Assembly: GCA_023410575.1 (NCBI GenBank)
Contig: JAEYPP010000056.1
Coordinates: forward strand, 1-21,883
DNA length: 21,883 bases
DNA from: Bacillota bacterium
GTDB lineage: Bacteria > Bacillota > Clostridia > Lachnospirales > Lachnospiraceae
Direction of reading: 5' to 3'
This document shows positions 1-7,070 of this stretch, in pieces. The position numbers were made by a program, and so were the translations under genes. The notes beneath the pieces were generated by a model. The model did not search any database. It had not been told where the DNA came from and saw only the letters and a list, made by a program, of their open reading frames with translations. Numbering within the stretch: position 1 is the stretch's first letter; every line of letters begins with the position of its first letter.

Positions 1-57
1 GTAATTCGTTTATTATGTTTAGGATAACATAACAAAAGGAAAGGCTTGGTGTGATAC

Positions 58-828
58 ATGGCTGACGTAAAGAAAGCACTCGCTTGTATTAAGATGAAAA
101 GGGAGATATGCCCACAAATCTTTGATATGTGGTTAGAAAATTCAGAGATTGCAGGCAATGCGAAACCTGGACAATTTCTTTCAATCTATATGAAAGAAGG
201 AAGTCGTTTGCTACCTCGTCCGATTAGTATATGTGAAGTTGATCAAGAACATGGCAGACTTCGAATCGTATATCGTATTGCTGGAAAAGGAACCGAGGAA
301 CTTTCAAATTATAGTGTTGGAGATATGGTTGAAATCATGGGACCATTGGGAAATGGATTTCTTATGGATGAGGAGAAGTCAGCAATCATTATAGGTGGTG
401 GTATTGGGATTCCACCAATGCTTGAATTGGCGAAAAACCTAACTTGTAAGAAGACAATCGTATTAGGATATCGTGATGTCTGTTTTTTAGCTGATGAGTT
501 TACTACATATGGCGAAGTCTATATTGCAACAGAGAATGGAAGTACTGGAACTCGTGGGAATGTTATCGATGCGATGAATGAACATCATCTGACAGCAGAT
601 GTCATTTATGCTTGTGGCCCAACACCAATGCTTCGTGGAGTAAAAGCGTTCGCTAACGAGCATAACATAAAAGCACAAATCTCAATGGAAGAAAAGATGG
701 CTTGTGGTATTGGAGCTTGTTTGGCTTGTGTTTGCAAGAGTAAAGAAAAAGACCATCATACGAATGTAAATAATAAACGAATCTGTAAAGACGGACCTGT
801 TTTCTTTGCAGATGAGATTGAATTATAG
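58..828 (+). CDS. pyrK: Dihydroorotate dehydrogenase electron transfer subunit PyrK
   Basis: PyrK carries electrons from the dihydroorotate dehydrogenase B catalytic subunit to NAD+ through FAD and a [2Fe-2S] cluster, in the cytoplasm during UMP synthesis. The 256-residue protein has the ferredoxin-reductase layout: flavin-binding RPISIC at residues 54-59, glycine-rich GGGIGIPP at 113-120, CGPTPML at 186-192, and a C-terminal cysteine group (C216, C221, C224, C243) expected to hold the [2Fe-2S] cluster. The length is normal for the family. An in-frame TGA just upstream (52-54) forces the start at 58; the purine-rich aaggaaagg (36-44) lies rather far away, about 13 nt. It ends 13 nt before pyrD, its known partner, so the two are surely co-transcribed. 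The first 57 bases hold no identifiable gene end. Confidence 0.96.
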   Translation: MADVKKALACIKMKREICPQIFDMWLENSEIAGNAKPGQFLSIYMKEGSRLLPRPISICEVDQEHGRLRIVYRIAGKGTEELSNYSVGDMVEIMGPLGNGFLMDEEKSAIIIGGGIGIPPMLELAKNLTCKKTIVLGYRDVCFLADEFTTYGEVYIATENGSTGTRGNVIDAMNEHHLTADVIYACGPTPMLRGVKAFANEHNIKAQISMEEKMACGIGACLACVCKSKEKDHHTNVNNKRICKDGPVFFADEIEL

Positions 829-833
829 AGGAG
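828..833 (+). promoter_or_regulatory. Ribosome binding site fixing the pyrD start
   Basis: The GAGGAG at this place lies 8 nt before the ATG at 842. It overlaps the last base of the pyrK stop codon. It argues for 842 rather than the upstream in-frame ATG at 806, which lies inside pyrK and would add 12 residues absent from the family. Confidence 0.8.
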
Positions 834-841
834 AATTGACT

Positions 842-1744
842 ATGAATACAAACGTAACACTTGCTGGTGTTGAATTAAAAAATCCAGTTATGACAGCGTC
901 TGGTACCTTTGGTTCAGGAGAAGAGTATTCTGACTTTGTCGATTTAAATCTTCTTGGAGCAGTCGTAACGAAGGGAGTTGCTAATATTCCTTGGACTGGA
1001 AATCCAACTCCACGTATTGCAGAAACTTATGGTGGCATGTTAAATGCAATTGGTTTACAAAATCCAGGGATTGATCTATTTTGCAAACGAGACATTCCTT
1101 TCTTAAAAAAATATGATACGAAAATAATAGTGAATGTATGTGGGAAAACAACGGAGGATTACATTGACGTTGTTGAGCAATTGGGAGATCAACCAGTTGA
1201 TTTATTAGAGATTAATATCTCCTGTCCTAATGTAAAAGAAGGTGGTATTGCATTTGGTCAGAATCCAAAGATGATTGAGCAAATTACTTCTACTCTAAAG
1301 AAGTATGCAAAACAACCATTGATCATGAAGTTAAGCCCAAATGTTACTGATATTACAGAGATGGCAAAAGCAGCCGAAGCTGGTGGTGCTGATGTCTTAT
1401 CTTTAATTAATACTTTAACAGGTATGAAGATTGATGTTGAACGAAGAAATTTTGCACTAGCAAATAAAACAGGTGGATTATCCGGCCCTGCAATCAAACC
1501 AATTGCTGTTCGTATGGTATATCAAGTAGCGAATGCGGTATCCCTTCCTATCATTGGCATGGGTGGAATTATGACTGCTGAGGATGCGTTAGAATTTATT
1601 ATGGCTGGTGCTACTGCAGTTAGCGTTGGTACAGCTAATTTTAGAAATCCAATGGCAACGGTGGATGTAATCAATGGAATTGAAGACTACATGAGACGCC
1701 ATGAGATTACAGCCATTAACGAGTTGATTGGCTGTGTAAAATGA
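842..1744 (+). CDS. pyrD: Dihydroorotate dehydrogenase B (NAD+), catalytic subunit
   Basis: This FMN enzyme oxidises dihydroorotate to orotate, the fourth step of UMP synthesis, and works as a heterotetramer with PyrK. The 300-residue product shows the class 1B signatures: TASGTFGSG near residues 18-26, TKG with the FMN-contacting lysine around 43-45, NISCPNVKEGG with the catalytic-base cysteine at C128 (class 1B uses Cys, class 2 uses Ser), SLINT at about 187-191, and the FMN phosphate loop GMGGI near 239-243. The start at 842 has a GAGGAG site 8 nt upstream. It follows pyrK by 13 nt. A 141-bp gap separates it from pyrE; that gap contains a weak imperfect hairpin (cctttct at 1822-1828 with agaaagg at 1846-1852) of no clear role. 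Confidence 0.97.
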   Translation: MNTNVTLAGVELKNPVMTASGTFGSGEEYSDFVDLNLLGAVVTKGVANIPWTGNPTPRIAETYGGMLNAIGLQNPGIDLFCKRDIPFLKKYDTKIIVNVCGKTTEDYIDVVEQLGDQPVDLLEINISCPNVKEGGIAFGQNPKMIEQITSTLKKYAKQPLIMKLSPNVTDITEMAKAAEAGGADVLSLINTLTGMKIDVERRNFALANKTGGLSGPAIKPIAVRMVYQVANAVSLPIIGMGGIMTAEDALEFIMAGATAVSVGTANFRNPMATVDVINGIEDYMRRHEITAINELIGCVK

Positions 1745-1885
1745 GTAATGGAGAAGGCTATACTATGATACTGATTGAAAATTAAGTGTGTACATGCTAC
1801 AATTAGAAAGATTTGAGGATTCCTTTCTGCGTATATACAAGTTGGAGAAAGGTAAGGAACCTACTTAAAAAGGAGATATTAGAAT

Positions 1886-2560
1886 ATGGAAGCATACAAG
1901 CAAGAGTTTATTGAATTTATGGTAGATTGTGGTGTATTACGATTTGGTGATTTTACAACGAAGAGTGGTAGAAAGACTCCTTTCTTTGTCAATACAGGAT
2001 TTTATCGTACTGGAGGTCAACTTCGTAAATTAGGTACATATTATGCGAAAGCAATTCATGATAAATATGGGGTAGATTTTGATATTCTTTTTGGACCAGC
2101 ATATAAAGGAATCCCATTAAGTGTTGCAACAAGTATGGCAATTGATGAACTTTATGGAAAAGAAATTAAATATTGCTCCAATCGTAAAGAAGTTAAGGAT
2201 CATGGAGATACAGGTATCTTACTTGGAAGCCCAATTAACGATGGTGATAAGGTTGTAATTATTGAAGATGTTACAACAGCAGGTACTTCAATAGGCGAAA
2301 CAATGCCTATTTTAGCAGCTCAAGGCAATGTGAAGGTAGAGGGATTAGTTGTAAGTGTTGACCGTATGGAACGTGGTAAGGGAACTAAGAGTGCACTTGC
2401 AGAAATCGAAGAGACCTATGGTATTGCAACTTGTGCGATTGTTACAATGCAAGAAGTAGTTGAACATTTATATAATAAGCCTTATAATGGAAAAGTGATT
2501 ATTGATGATGAGTTGAAAAAGGCAATTGATGCCTACTATGTACAGTACGGTATTCAATAA
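1886..2560 (+). CDS. pyrE: Orotate phosphoribosyltransferase
   Basis: PyrE joins orotate and PRPP to give OMP, the fifth step of UMP synthesis. The 224-residue protein has the type I phosphoribosyltransferase fold: substrate loop region GDFTTKSGRKTPFF at about 21-34, FGPAYKGIPL at 69-78, a KEVKDHG flexible catalytic loop around 101-107, and the PRPP-binding signature VIIEDVTTAGTS at 124-135. The start is set by aaaggagat shortly upstream. It sits in the same direction as pyrK-pyrD and likely in the same transcript. No PyrR-type attenuator is visible in the gap before it, so any such control would lie upstream of this window. Confidence 0.97.
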   Translation: MEAYKQEFIEFMVDCGVLRFGDFTTKSGRKTPFFVNTGFYRTGGQLRKLGTYYAKAIHDKYGVDFDILFGPAYKGIPLSVATSMAIDELYGKEIKYCSNRKEVKDHGDTGILLGSPINDGDKVVIIEDVTTAGTSIGETMPILAAQGNVKVEGLVVSVDRMERGKGTKSALAEIEETYGIATCAIVTMQEVVEHLYNKPYNGKVIIDDELKKAIDAYYVQYGIQ

Positions 2561-2584
2561 TATTGTAAATGGAGGTCGTTAAGC

Positions 2585-2734
2585 ATGGAACGAGTTTATA
2601 AAACGATGAGATCGGTTGGCATCGGCAATCTAGTTATTGGTATTTGTGTAATCGTTGCAGGATGTGTTACAGGAGCATTGATTATTACGAACGGGGCTAG
2701 ATTACTCCATAGAAAAAAAGAAGTATTATTTTAA
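2585..2734 (+). CDS. Small single-span membrane protein, function unknown
   Basis: A 49-codon frame starts at ATG 2585 behind a perfect GGAGG (2571-2575, spacing 9), only 24 nt after pyrE, so it is probably expressed with the pyr genes. The product begins MERVYKTMRSVGIG, has a hydrophobic stretch from about residue 13 to 36 (LVIGICVIVAGCV and following) and ends with a basic tail LLHRKKEVLF. This predicts one membrane span flanked by positive charges. I do not recognise a named family. The strong ribosome binding site, clean hydrophobic core and charge pattern make it likely real. Its function cannot be read from context; the location beside pyrE may only reflect convenient transcription. Confidence 0.72.
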   Translation: MERVYKTMRSVGIGNLVIGICVIVAGCVTGALIITNGARLLHRKKEVLF

Positions 2735-2737
2735 TAA

Positions 2738-2833
2738 AAAAGCTGTTACAGTCTATACAAAGAGAGAAAGGGATGCTTCTGTTTATATTAAGAAAATCTA
2801 TGTTCTCATATCTGTATCGTTGTAACAGCTTTT
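2738..2833 (+). repeat. Long-range inverted repeat, 13-bp perfect arms around 70 nt
   Basis: The arms aaaagctgttaca (2738-2750) and tgtaacagctttt (2821-2833) are exact reverse complements. The 70-nt interior is itself weakly self-complementary near the arms (tatacaaagagagaa against the complement of ctcatatctgtatc), so the RNA could fold into one long imperfect hairpin. The right arm ends in TTTT, so it may act as an unusually large terminator for the pyr transcript, but the loop is far longer than in ordinary terminators. It begins 4 nt after the stop of the 49-residue gene and ends 86 nt before galK. Confidence 0.6.
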
Positions 2834-2903
2834 ATATGAATATGATAAGTACATATAGAAGAAGGCTTTAATAAGGTTGTTGGTTTCATTCTTAGATGTA
2901 ATT

Positions 2904-2910
2904 GTGAGGG
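2904..2910 (+). promoter_or_regulatory. Ribosome binding site fixing the galK start
   Basis: GTGAGGG lies 8 nt before the ATG at 2919. An in-frame TTG at 2877 would extend the protein by 14 hydrophobic residues that galactokinases lack and has no comparable site upstream, so 2919 is preferred. Confidence 0.7.
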
Positions 2911-2918
2911 TATGTTTT

Positions 2919-4100
2919 ATGTTAGATATTGAGATGAAGAAAAAAATGATGGAATACTTCTTGGAAGTATTTGGTGATGCTAAAGAGGTTAAAGTTTTTT
3001 TCGCACCCGGAAGAGTGAACTTAATTGGAGAGCATACTGATTATAATGGTGGACATGTATTTCCGTGTGCTTTGACGATTGGGACTTACGCTGCAGCTAG
3101 GAAAAACCATTGCAATCAAATACGTGTATATTCCCAGAATTTTAAATCAGTTGGGATTGTTACGACAGATGTGAATCAGATTACTTATAAAAAGAGCCAG
3201 GATTTTGCAAATTATCCATTTGGCGTCATTGCAACCTTATCAGATGCAGGGTATTCCATCGATCAGGGCATCGATGTATGTTATTTTGGTAATCTCCCTA
3301 ATTCTTCTGGATTATCAAGTTCTGCTTCAATCGAAGTGGTAACAGCATATCTTGTACGTGAATTATTTGGATTGGGGTTAGATTTTGTTGAAATGGCTAA
3401 GCTGACTCAAAAGTCAGAAAATGAATTTAATGGAGTCAATTGTGGAATTATGGACCAATTCGCAATTGCTATGGGAAAAGGAGAACATGCGATATTTTTA
3501 GATACTGCAACTTTACATTATAAGTATGTACCTGTAGAACTAGACGACGCTAAGCTTGTCATTGCTTGTAGTAATAAGAAACGTGGGTTAGGTGATTCTA
3601 AGTATAATGAGAGAAGAAGCCAATGTGAAAAGGCACTAAGTTTGATTCAACGTGTAATGAAGATTGACAGCTTAGGAGATTTGACAATTGAAGAATTGGA
3701 AAATGTAAAATCGATTCTTAAGGATGAGGTACTTTTAAAACGAGCAAGACATGCTGTATATGAGAATCAACGTACAATTTGTGCAGTTACAGCACTTGAA
3801 AAGAATGACTTACAGCTTTTTGGTGAACTAATGATTGCATCTCATCAATCATTAAAAGACGACTATGAAGTGACAGGAATCGAGTTAGATACCTTAGTGG
3901 AGGAAGCACTCAAATTAAAGGGAGTCATCGGCTCTCGAATGACTGGAGCAGGTTTTGGTGGTTGTACGGTAAGTATTGTTTTAAACGATGAAATACCTAC
4001 ATTTATTGATAAGGTTGGAAGTGCTTATAAAAAGAAGATTGGATATGCAGCAGATTTCTATATCGTAGATATAGGAAGTGGCCCATATACTTTATCATAG
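2919..4100 (+). CDS. galK: Galactokinase
   Basis: GalK phosphorylates galactose to galactose-1-phosphate with ATP, the entry to the Leloir pathway. The 393-residue protein, a normal length, carries the galactokinase signature GRVNLIGEHTDYNGG at 31-45, the GHMP-kinase ATP loop LPNSSGLSSSAS at 126-137, and the C-terminal GHMP motif MTGAGFGG at 341-348. The catalytic aspartate is expected in NCGIMDQF at about 174-181. galE follows after 14 nt with its own GAGGA site, so the two form an operon. No galT is present in the window; the uridylyltransferase must be elsewhere or replaced. Confidence 0.96.
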   Translation: MLDIEMKKKMMEYFLEVFGDAKEVKVFFAPGRVNLIGEHTDYNGGHVFPCALTIGTYAAARKNHCNQIRVYSQNFKSVGIVTTDVNQITYKKSQDFANYPFGVIATLSDAGYSIDQGIDVCYFGNLPNSSGLSSSASIEVVTAYLVRELFGLGLDFVEMAKLTQKSENEFNGVNCGIMDQFAIAMGKGEHAIFLDTATLHYKYVPVELDDAKLVIACSNKKRGLGDSKYNERRSQCEKALSLIQRVMKIDSLGDLTIEELENVKSILKDEVLLKRARHAVYENQRTICAVTALEKNDLQLFGELMIASHQSLKDDYEVTGIELDTLVEEALKLKGVIGSRMTGAGFGGCTVSIVLNDEIPTFIDKVGSAYKKKIGYAADFYIVDIGSGPYTLS

Positions 4101-4114
4101 GAGGATAATAAGAT

Positions 4115-5104
4115 ATGGCTATTTTAGTTTTAGGTGGTGCTGGATATATTGGCTCTCACACAGTTTATGAATTAATTGATCAAGGAGAAGACGTTGTTAT
4201 TGTAGATAATCTAGAAACTGGTCATATAGAAGCAGTGCATGAAAAAGCAAGATTTTATGAAGGCGATATTCGTAATCGCGTTTTTGTTGACTCAGTTTTT
4301 GAAAAAGAATCGATTGAAGCAGTAATTCATTTTGCGGCGAACTCCTTAGTTGGCGAGAGTATGGAAAACCCATTAAAGTATTATGATAATAATCTGTGTG
4401 GAACGAAGGTATTGTTAGAATCTATGGTTGCACATGGAATTGATAAAATTGTATTCTCTTCTACCGCAGCGACCTATGGAGAACCAGAGAATATTCCAAT
4501 TCTTGAAACAGATCGAACCGAGCCTACGAACACGTATGGTGAGACGAAATTATCTATGGAAAAGATGTTTAAGTGGACTAGCTTAGCTCATAATCTTCGT
4601 TATGTGTCTCTTCGTTATTTTAATGCATGTGGTGCTCATAAGAGTGGTATGATTGGAGAAGCACACTCACCGGAAACTCATCTAATTCCGCTGATATTAC
4701 AGGTTCCAAACAATCAGCGTGAGAATATTAAAGTGTTTGGTACTGATTATAATACGAAAGATGGCACCTGTGTTCGAGATTATATTCACGTTACTGATTT
4801 AGCACAGGCACATATTTTGGCAGTTCAATATTTACGTGAAGGAAAAGAGAGTAATATCTTTAACTTAGGCAATGGAGTTGGTTTTACAGTGGAGGAGGTA
4901 ATTAATACTGCTCGAAAAGTAACCGGACACCCAATACCTGAAGTGAAAGCAGAAAGAAGAGCTGGTGATCCAGCACAATTAATTGCTTCTAGTGACAAGG
5001 CAAGAAGAGTTTTGGGATGGAATCCTCAAAATGCAAAGCTCGATGACATCATAGCATCTGCTTGGAAGTGGCATAGCACTCACCCAGAAGGATACAAAAA
5101 GTAG
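4115..5104 (+). CDS. galE: UDP-glucose 4-epimerase
   Basis: GalE interconverts UDP-galactose and UDP-glucose using bound NAD+. The 329-residue protein is an extended short-chain dehydrogenase: Rossmann motif GGAGYIGSH at residues 7-15, DNLETG at 31-36, HFAA at 72-75, the SST of the active site at 115-117, and the catalytic YxxxK (Y141, K145). The C-terminal third (CVRDYIHVTDLAQAH, then RAGDPAQL near 282-289) is typical of UDP-sugar epimerases. It lies 14 nt after galK and 21 nt before the first signal peptidase gene. It could also supply UDP-galactose for surface polymers, not only catabolism. Confidence 0.96.
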   Translation: MAILVLGGAGYIGSHTVYELIDQGEDVVIVDNLETGHIEAVHEKARFYEGDIRNRVFVDSVFEKESIEAVIHFAANSLVGESMENPLKYYDNNLCGTKVLLESMVAHGIDKIVFSSTAATYGEPENIPILETDRTEPTNTYGETKLSMEKMFKWTSLAHNLRYVSLRYFNACGAHKSGMIGEAHSPETHLIPLILQVPNNQRENIKVFGTDYNTKDGTCVRDYIHVTDLAQAHILAVQYLREGKESNIFNLGNGVGFTVEEVINTARKVTGHPIPEVKAERRAGDPAQLIASSDKARRVLGWNPQNAKLDDIIASAWKWHSTHPEGYKK

Positions 5105-5125
5105 GAATCGGCGGGGGAATAAGAT

Positions 5126-5680
5126 ATGGAAACAGATGATTTTAGAACAACAGAAATGAAAAGAAAGGCTTTCATAAAAGAGATTATTAGCTGGATTTTA
5201 GTTATTGGTGTTGGATTCTTATTAGCTTGGTTTGTTACTAGGGTAATCATTATAAAAGCTGTAGTTCCTACCGAATCCATGGATCCTACAATTATGGTTG
5301 GAGATAAAATAATTGGAAACCGTTTAGCTTATTTATTTTCTGATCCAGAACGTGGTGATATCATTATCTTTAAATATAGCGAAACGGAAAATTATGTAAA
5401 ACGTATTATTGGTTTACCTGGTGAAACAGTCACATTTGAAGATGGGAAAGTTTTTATTGATGGTGTAGCTTTGGATGAAGATTATGTCCATGGAAAAGAT
5501 ACTTTACCTGATAAACAAGATACGTATGTAGTACCTGAAGATAGTTATTTTATGCTTGGTGATAACCGTACGAATTCTGCTGATTCAAGATATTGGGAAG
5601 GAAGCCCTTTTATTTCAGAGGATGCGATTAAGGGGAAAGTATGGTTTCGATATTCACCATCATGGGGTACAATTAAGTAA
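5126..5680 (+). CDS. Type I signal peptidase, first of two tandem copies
   Basis: This membrane-anchored serine protease removes signal peptides from Sec and Tat substrates on the outer face of the membrane. The 184-residue protein has a cytoplasmic basic N-terminus, one membrane span at about 20-40, then the S26 family boxes: VVPTESMDPT with nucleophile S51, RGDIIIF at 76-82, YVKRIIGLPGE with the general base K92, and GDNRTNSADSRYW at 145-157. Length and single span are typical of Gram-positive SipS-like enzymes. The start at 5126 has GGCGGGGGAA shortly upstream. It is probably co-transcribed with galE (21-nt gap) and certainly with the second copy 14 nt downstream. Confidence 0.95.
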   Translation: METDDFRTTEMKRKAFIKEIISWILVIGVGFLLAWFVTRVIIIKAVVPTESMDPTIMVGDKIIGNRLAYLFSDPERGDIIIFKYSETENYVKRIIGLPGETVTFEDGKVFIDGVALDEDYVHGKDTLPDKQDTYVVPEDSYFMLGDNRTNSADSRYWEGSPFISEDAIKGKVWFRYSPSWGTIK

Positions 5681-5694
5681 AGGTAAAGTGGAAA

Positions 5695-6234
5695 ATGGAA
5701 AAAAAGAAAATTAGTCAAAAGACGAAAAAGACAATTGTTGAATGGGTTATCATTATTGGTGTTGCATGGTTGTTAGCAAAAGGAGTTAATACTTTTGTGA
5801 TTGAGAAGGTGAAAACACCGACACGATCGATGGAGCCTACAATTATGGTTGGAGAAAAATATCTTATGAATAAGCTAGCTTATTTATTCTCTAGTCCAAA
5901 GCGAGGGGATATCGTTATCTTTAAAGATCCGAATGAACCATCAGAAGATTTGTTTAAACGAGTGATTGGTCTTCCAGGTGAAACAATTAGTTTTTCTGAT
6001 GGAAAAGTGTTTATTGATGGTGAATTGTTGGAAGAAGATTATGTTCATGGTAAAGAAACTTTGGACAAAGGAATAAGTTCTTACGATATTCCAGAGAATT
6101 GCTATTTTATGATGGGAGATAATCGGACGGGTTCACTAGATGCAAGAGACTGGGATCAACCATTTGTTGATGAATCCTTGATCAAAGGTAAAGTTTTTTT
6201 AAGATATTCTCCATCTCTTAAGTGGGTAAATTAA
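5695..6234 (+). CDS. Type I signal peptidase, second of two tandem copies
   Basis: A paralogue of the preceding gene, 179 residues, with span at about 13-33, TPTRSMEPT with nucleophile S45, RGDIVIF at 70-76, FKRVIGLPGE with general base K88, and GDNRTGSLDARDW at 141-153. All catalytic residues are kept, so both copies should be active. They share long near-identical stretches (for example PTIMVGxK, LAYLFSxPxRGDI and RxIGLPGET) but differ in the N-terminus, in the substrate-groove stretch after the serine box and near the C-terminus. This fits a local duplication with some specialisation. A strong terminator follows directly. Confidence 0.95.
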   Translation: MEKKKISQKTKKTIVEWVIIIGVAWLLAKGVNTFVIEKVKTPTRSMEPTIMVGEKYLMNKLAYLFSSPKRGDIVIFKDPNEPSEDLFKRVIGLPGETISFSDGKVFIDGELLEEDYVHGKETLDKGISSYDIPENCYFMMGDNRTGSLDARDWDQPFVDESLIKGKVFLRYSPSLKWVN

Positions 6235-6236
6235 AC

Positions 6237-6271
6237 AAATAAAAAAGTACGCGAAGCGTACTTTTTTATTT
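6237..6271 (+). terminator. Rho-independent terminator after the signal peptidase genes
   Basis: The stem aaaaaagtacgc (6241-6252), loop GAA, and gcgtactttttt (6256-6267) pair perfectly, extended by aaat/attt outside. The 3' side ends in TTTTTTATTT, giving a classical terminator that also works on the opposite strand because of the A-run at its left end. Confidence 0.93.
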
Positions 6272-6291
6272 CATAAGCAATTCCTCTGGAT

Positions 6292-6316
6292 CGGTATTTT
6301 AGGCCCTTACATACCG
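6292..6316. other. Short hairpin next to the dispersed repeat
   Basis: The arms cggtat (6292-6297) and ataccg (6311-6316) enclose 13 nt. It sits just outside the edge of the dispersed repeat copy at 6320-6416. No T-run follows on either strand, so its role is unclear. Confidence 0.3.
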
Positions 6317-6319
6317 CTT

Positions 6320-6416
6320 AGAACTTCATACAAGCGAAAGCGCGTTGCGGATGAATTATGTTTGTCATCCCATGTTGTCATCCCATGCTCATAACATATC
6401 CTTGTGCACAATGACG
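6320..6416 (-). repeat. Dispersed repeat, copy 1 (downstream of the - strand membrane protein gene)
   Basis: The 40 bases at 6320-6359 match the reverse complement of 19949-19988 with only two differences. Weaker matching continues to 6416, including the tracts tcatcccat, ataacat, ttgtgca and gacg. This copy contains an extra 13-bp tandem duplication at 6362-6387. Its right end touches the stop codon of the - strand gene at 6420, so read from that gene it begins a few bases after the stop, just as copy 2 does after its upstream gene. A hairpin can form from ttcat, caa and gcg on one side with cgc, ttg and atgaa on the other. Confidence 0.8.
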
Positions 6417-6419
6417 CTG

Positions 6420-6932
6420 TTAACTATAAAATAAAATGCTTGGAATTAATGCAAGGTATGGTGCAGAGAAAATGGAAAGAAATAAAGATACTTTATGCTT
6501 TTGCTCTACGGTCAAAGAAGTTTTATTAAAGGCGAGTTTTCTATTTGCAAAATAGACGATAACCCCACAGATTAATAAACAGATTATAATAAAAATAATT
6601 GAATATATAGAAGAAAATGGATTCATATCAAGGGGTGTTCCAATATGATCAAGTATCCAAACGCCAAATGAGCTTTGATCCGAAACCAAATGAGTAAGAA
6701 GAAAGAGAGCACAAATTAGTATATAGGAGATAAATCCATACAGTGTATTCCAAATGATACTTTTTTGCCATATGGATGGTGGATCAGGATAATCAATATA
6801 CTTTAAACTAGCATATAGAACTAGACTTACAATGATTAATTGAGTTAATACTAAAAATAACCAATTATTTGGAGAAAAAAGCAGAAACCATAACGGTACA
6901 GCAGCAGAATAAAGATTAACAGATTTTTTCAT
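6420..6932 (-). CDS. Multi-span membrane protein, function unknown
   Basis: A 170-residue, very hydrophobic protein starts with MKKSVNLYSAAVPLWF and shows about five membrane segments: roughly 8-24, 27-45, 66-86, 106-129 and 147-168. It has no recognisable catalytic motif and I cannot assign a family; a small integral membrane protein is all that can be said. The start has an AAGAAAGG site (complement of 6939-6946) close upstream, and a plausible promoter lies in the divergent gap with the SpoIID-like gene. It stands alone on this strand between + strand operons. Its stop abuts the dispersed repeat, which may replace a normal terminator. Confidence 0.8.
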   Translation of the reverse strand: MKKSVNLYSAAVPLWFLLFSPNNWLFLVLTQLIIVSLVLYASLKYIDYPDPPSIWQKSIIWNTLYGFISYILICALFLLTHLVSDQSSFGVWILDHIGTPLDMNPFSSIYSIIFIIICLLICGVIVYFANRKLAFNKTSLTVEQKHKVSLFLSIFSAPYLALIPSILFYS

Positions 6933-6974
6933 AAATTACCTTTCTTAAGTGATTACTATAGTTTGTGTACATTT

Positions 6975-7002
6975 ATTATAATAAAAAAAACAAATTATTC
7001 AA
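6975..7002 (-). promoter_or_regulatory. Predicted sigma-A promoter for the - strand membrane protein gene
   Basis: Read on the - strand, TTGAAT (7002-6997), a 16-nt spacer and TATAAT (6980-6975) make a good housekeeping promoter, giving a leader of about 35 nt before the start at 6932. Confidence 0.6.
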
Positions 7003-7070
7003 CTACTAATGTAGATTTTTATCGTATTTTACATTATAATAGCGATAGTATAGGATGAGGTAGAGGACTT

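Noticed and set aside
806..841. Upstream in-frame start for pyrD
   Set aside because: It lies inside pyrK, lacks a site of its own, and the ATG at 842 has a strong ribosome binding site at standard spacing.
1741..1785. 14-codon frame overlapping the pyrD stop (ATGA)
   Set aside because: Too short, no separate ribosome site and no hydrophobic or other recognisable character; most likely chance.
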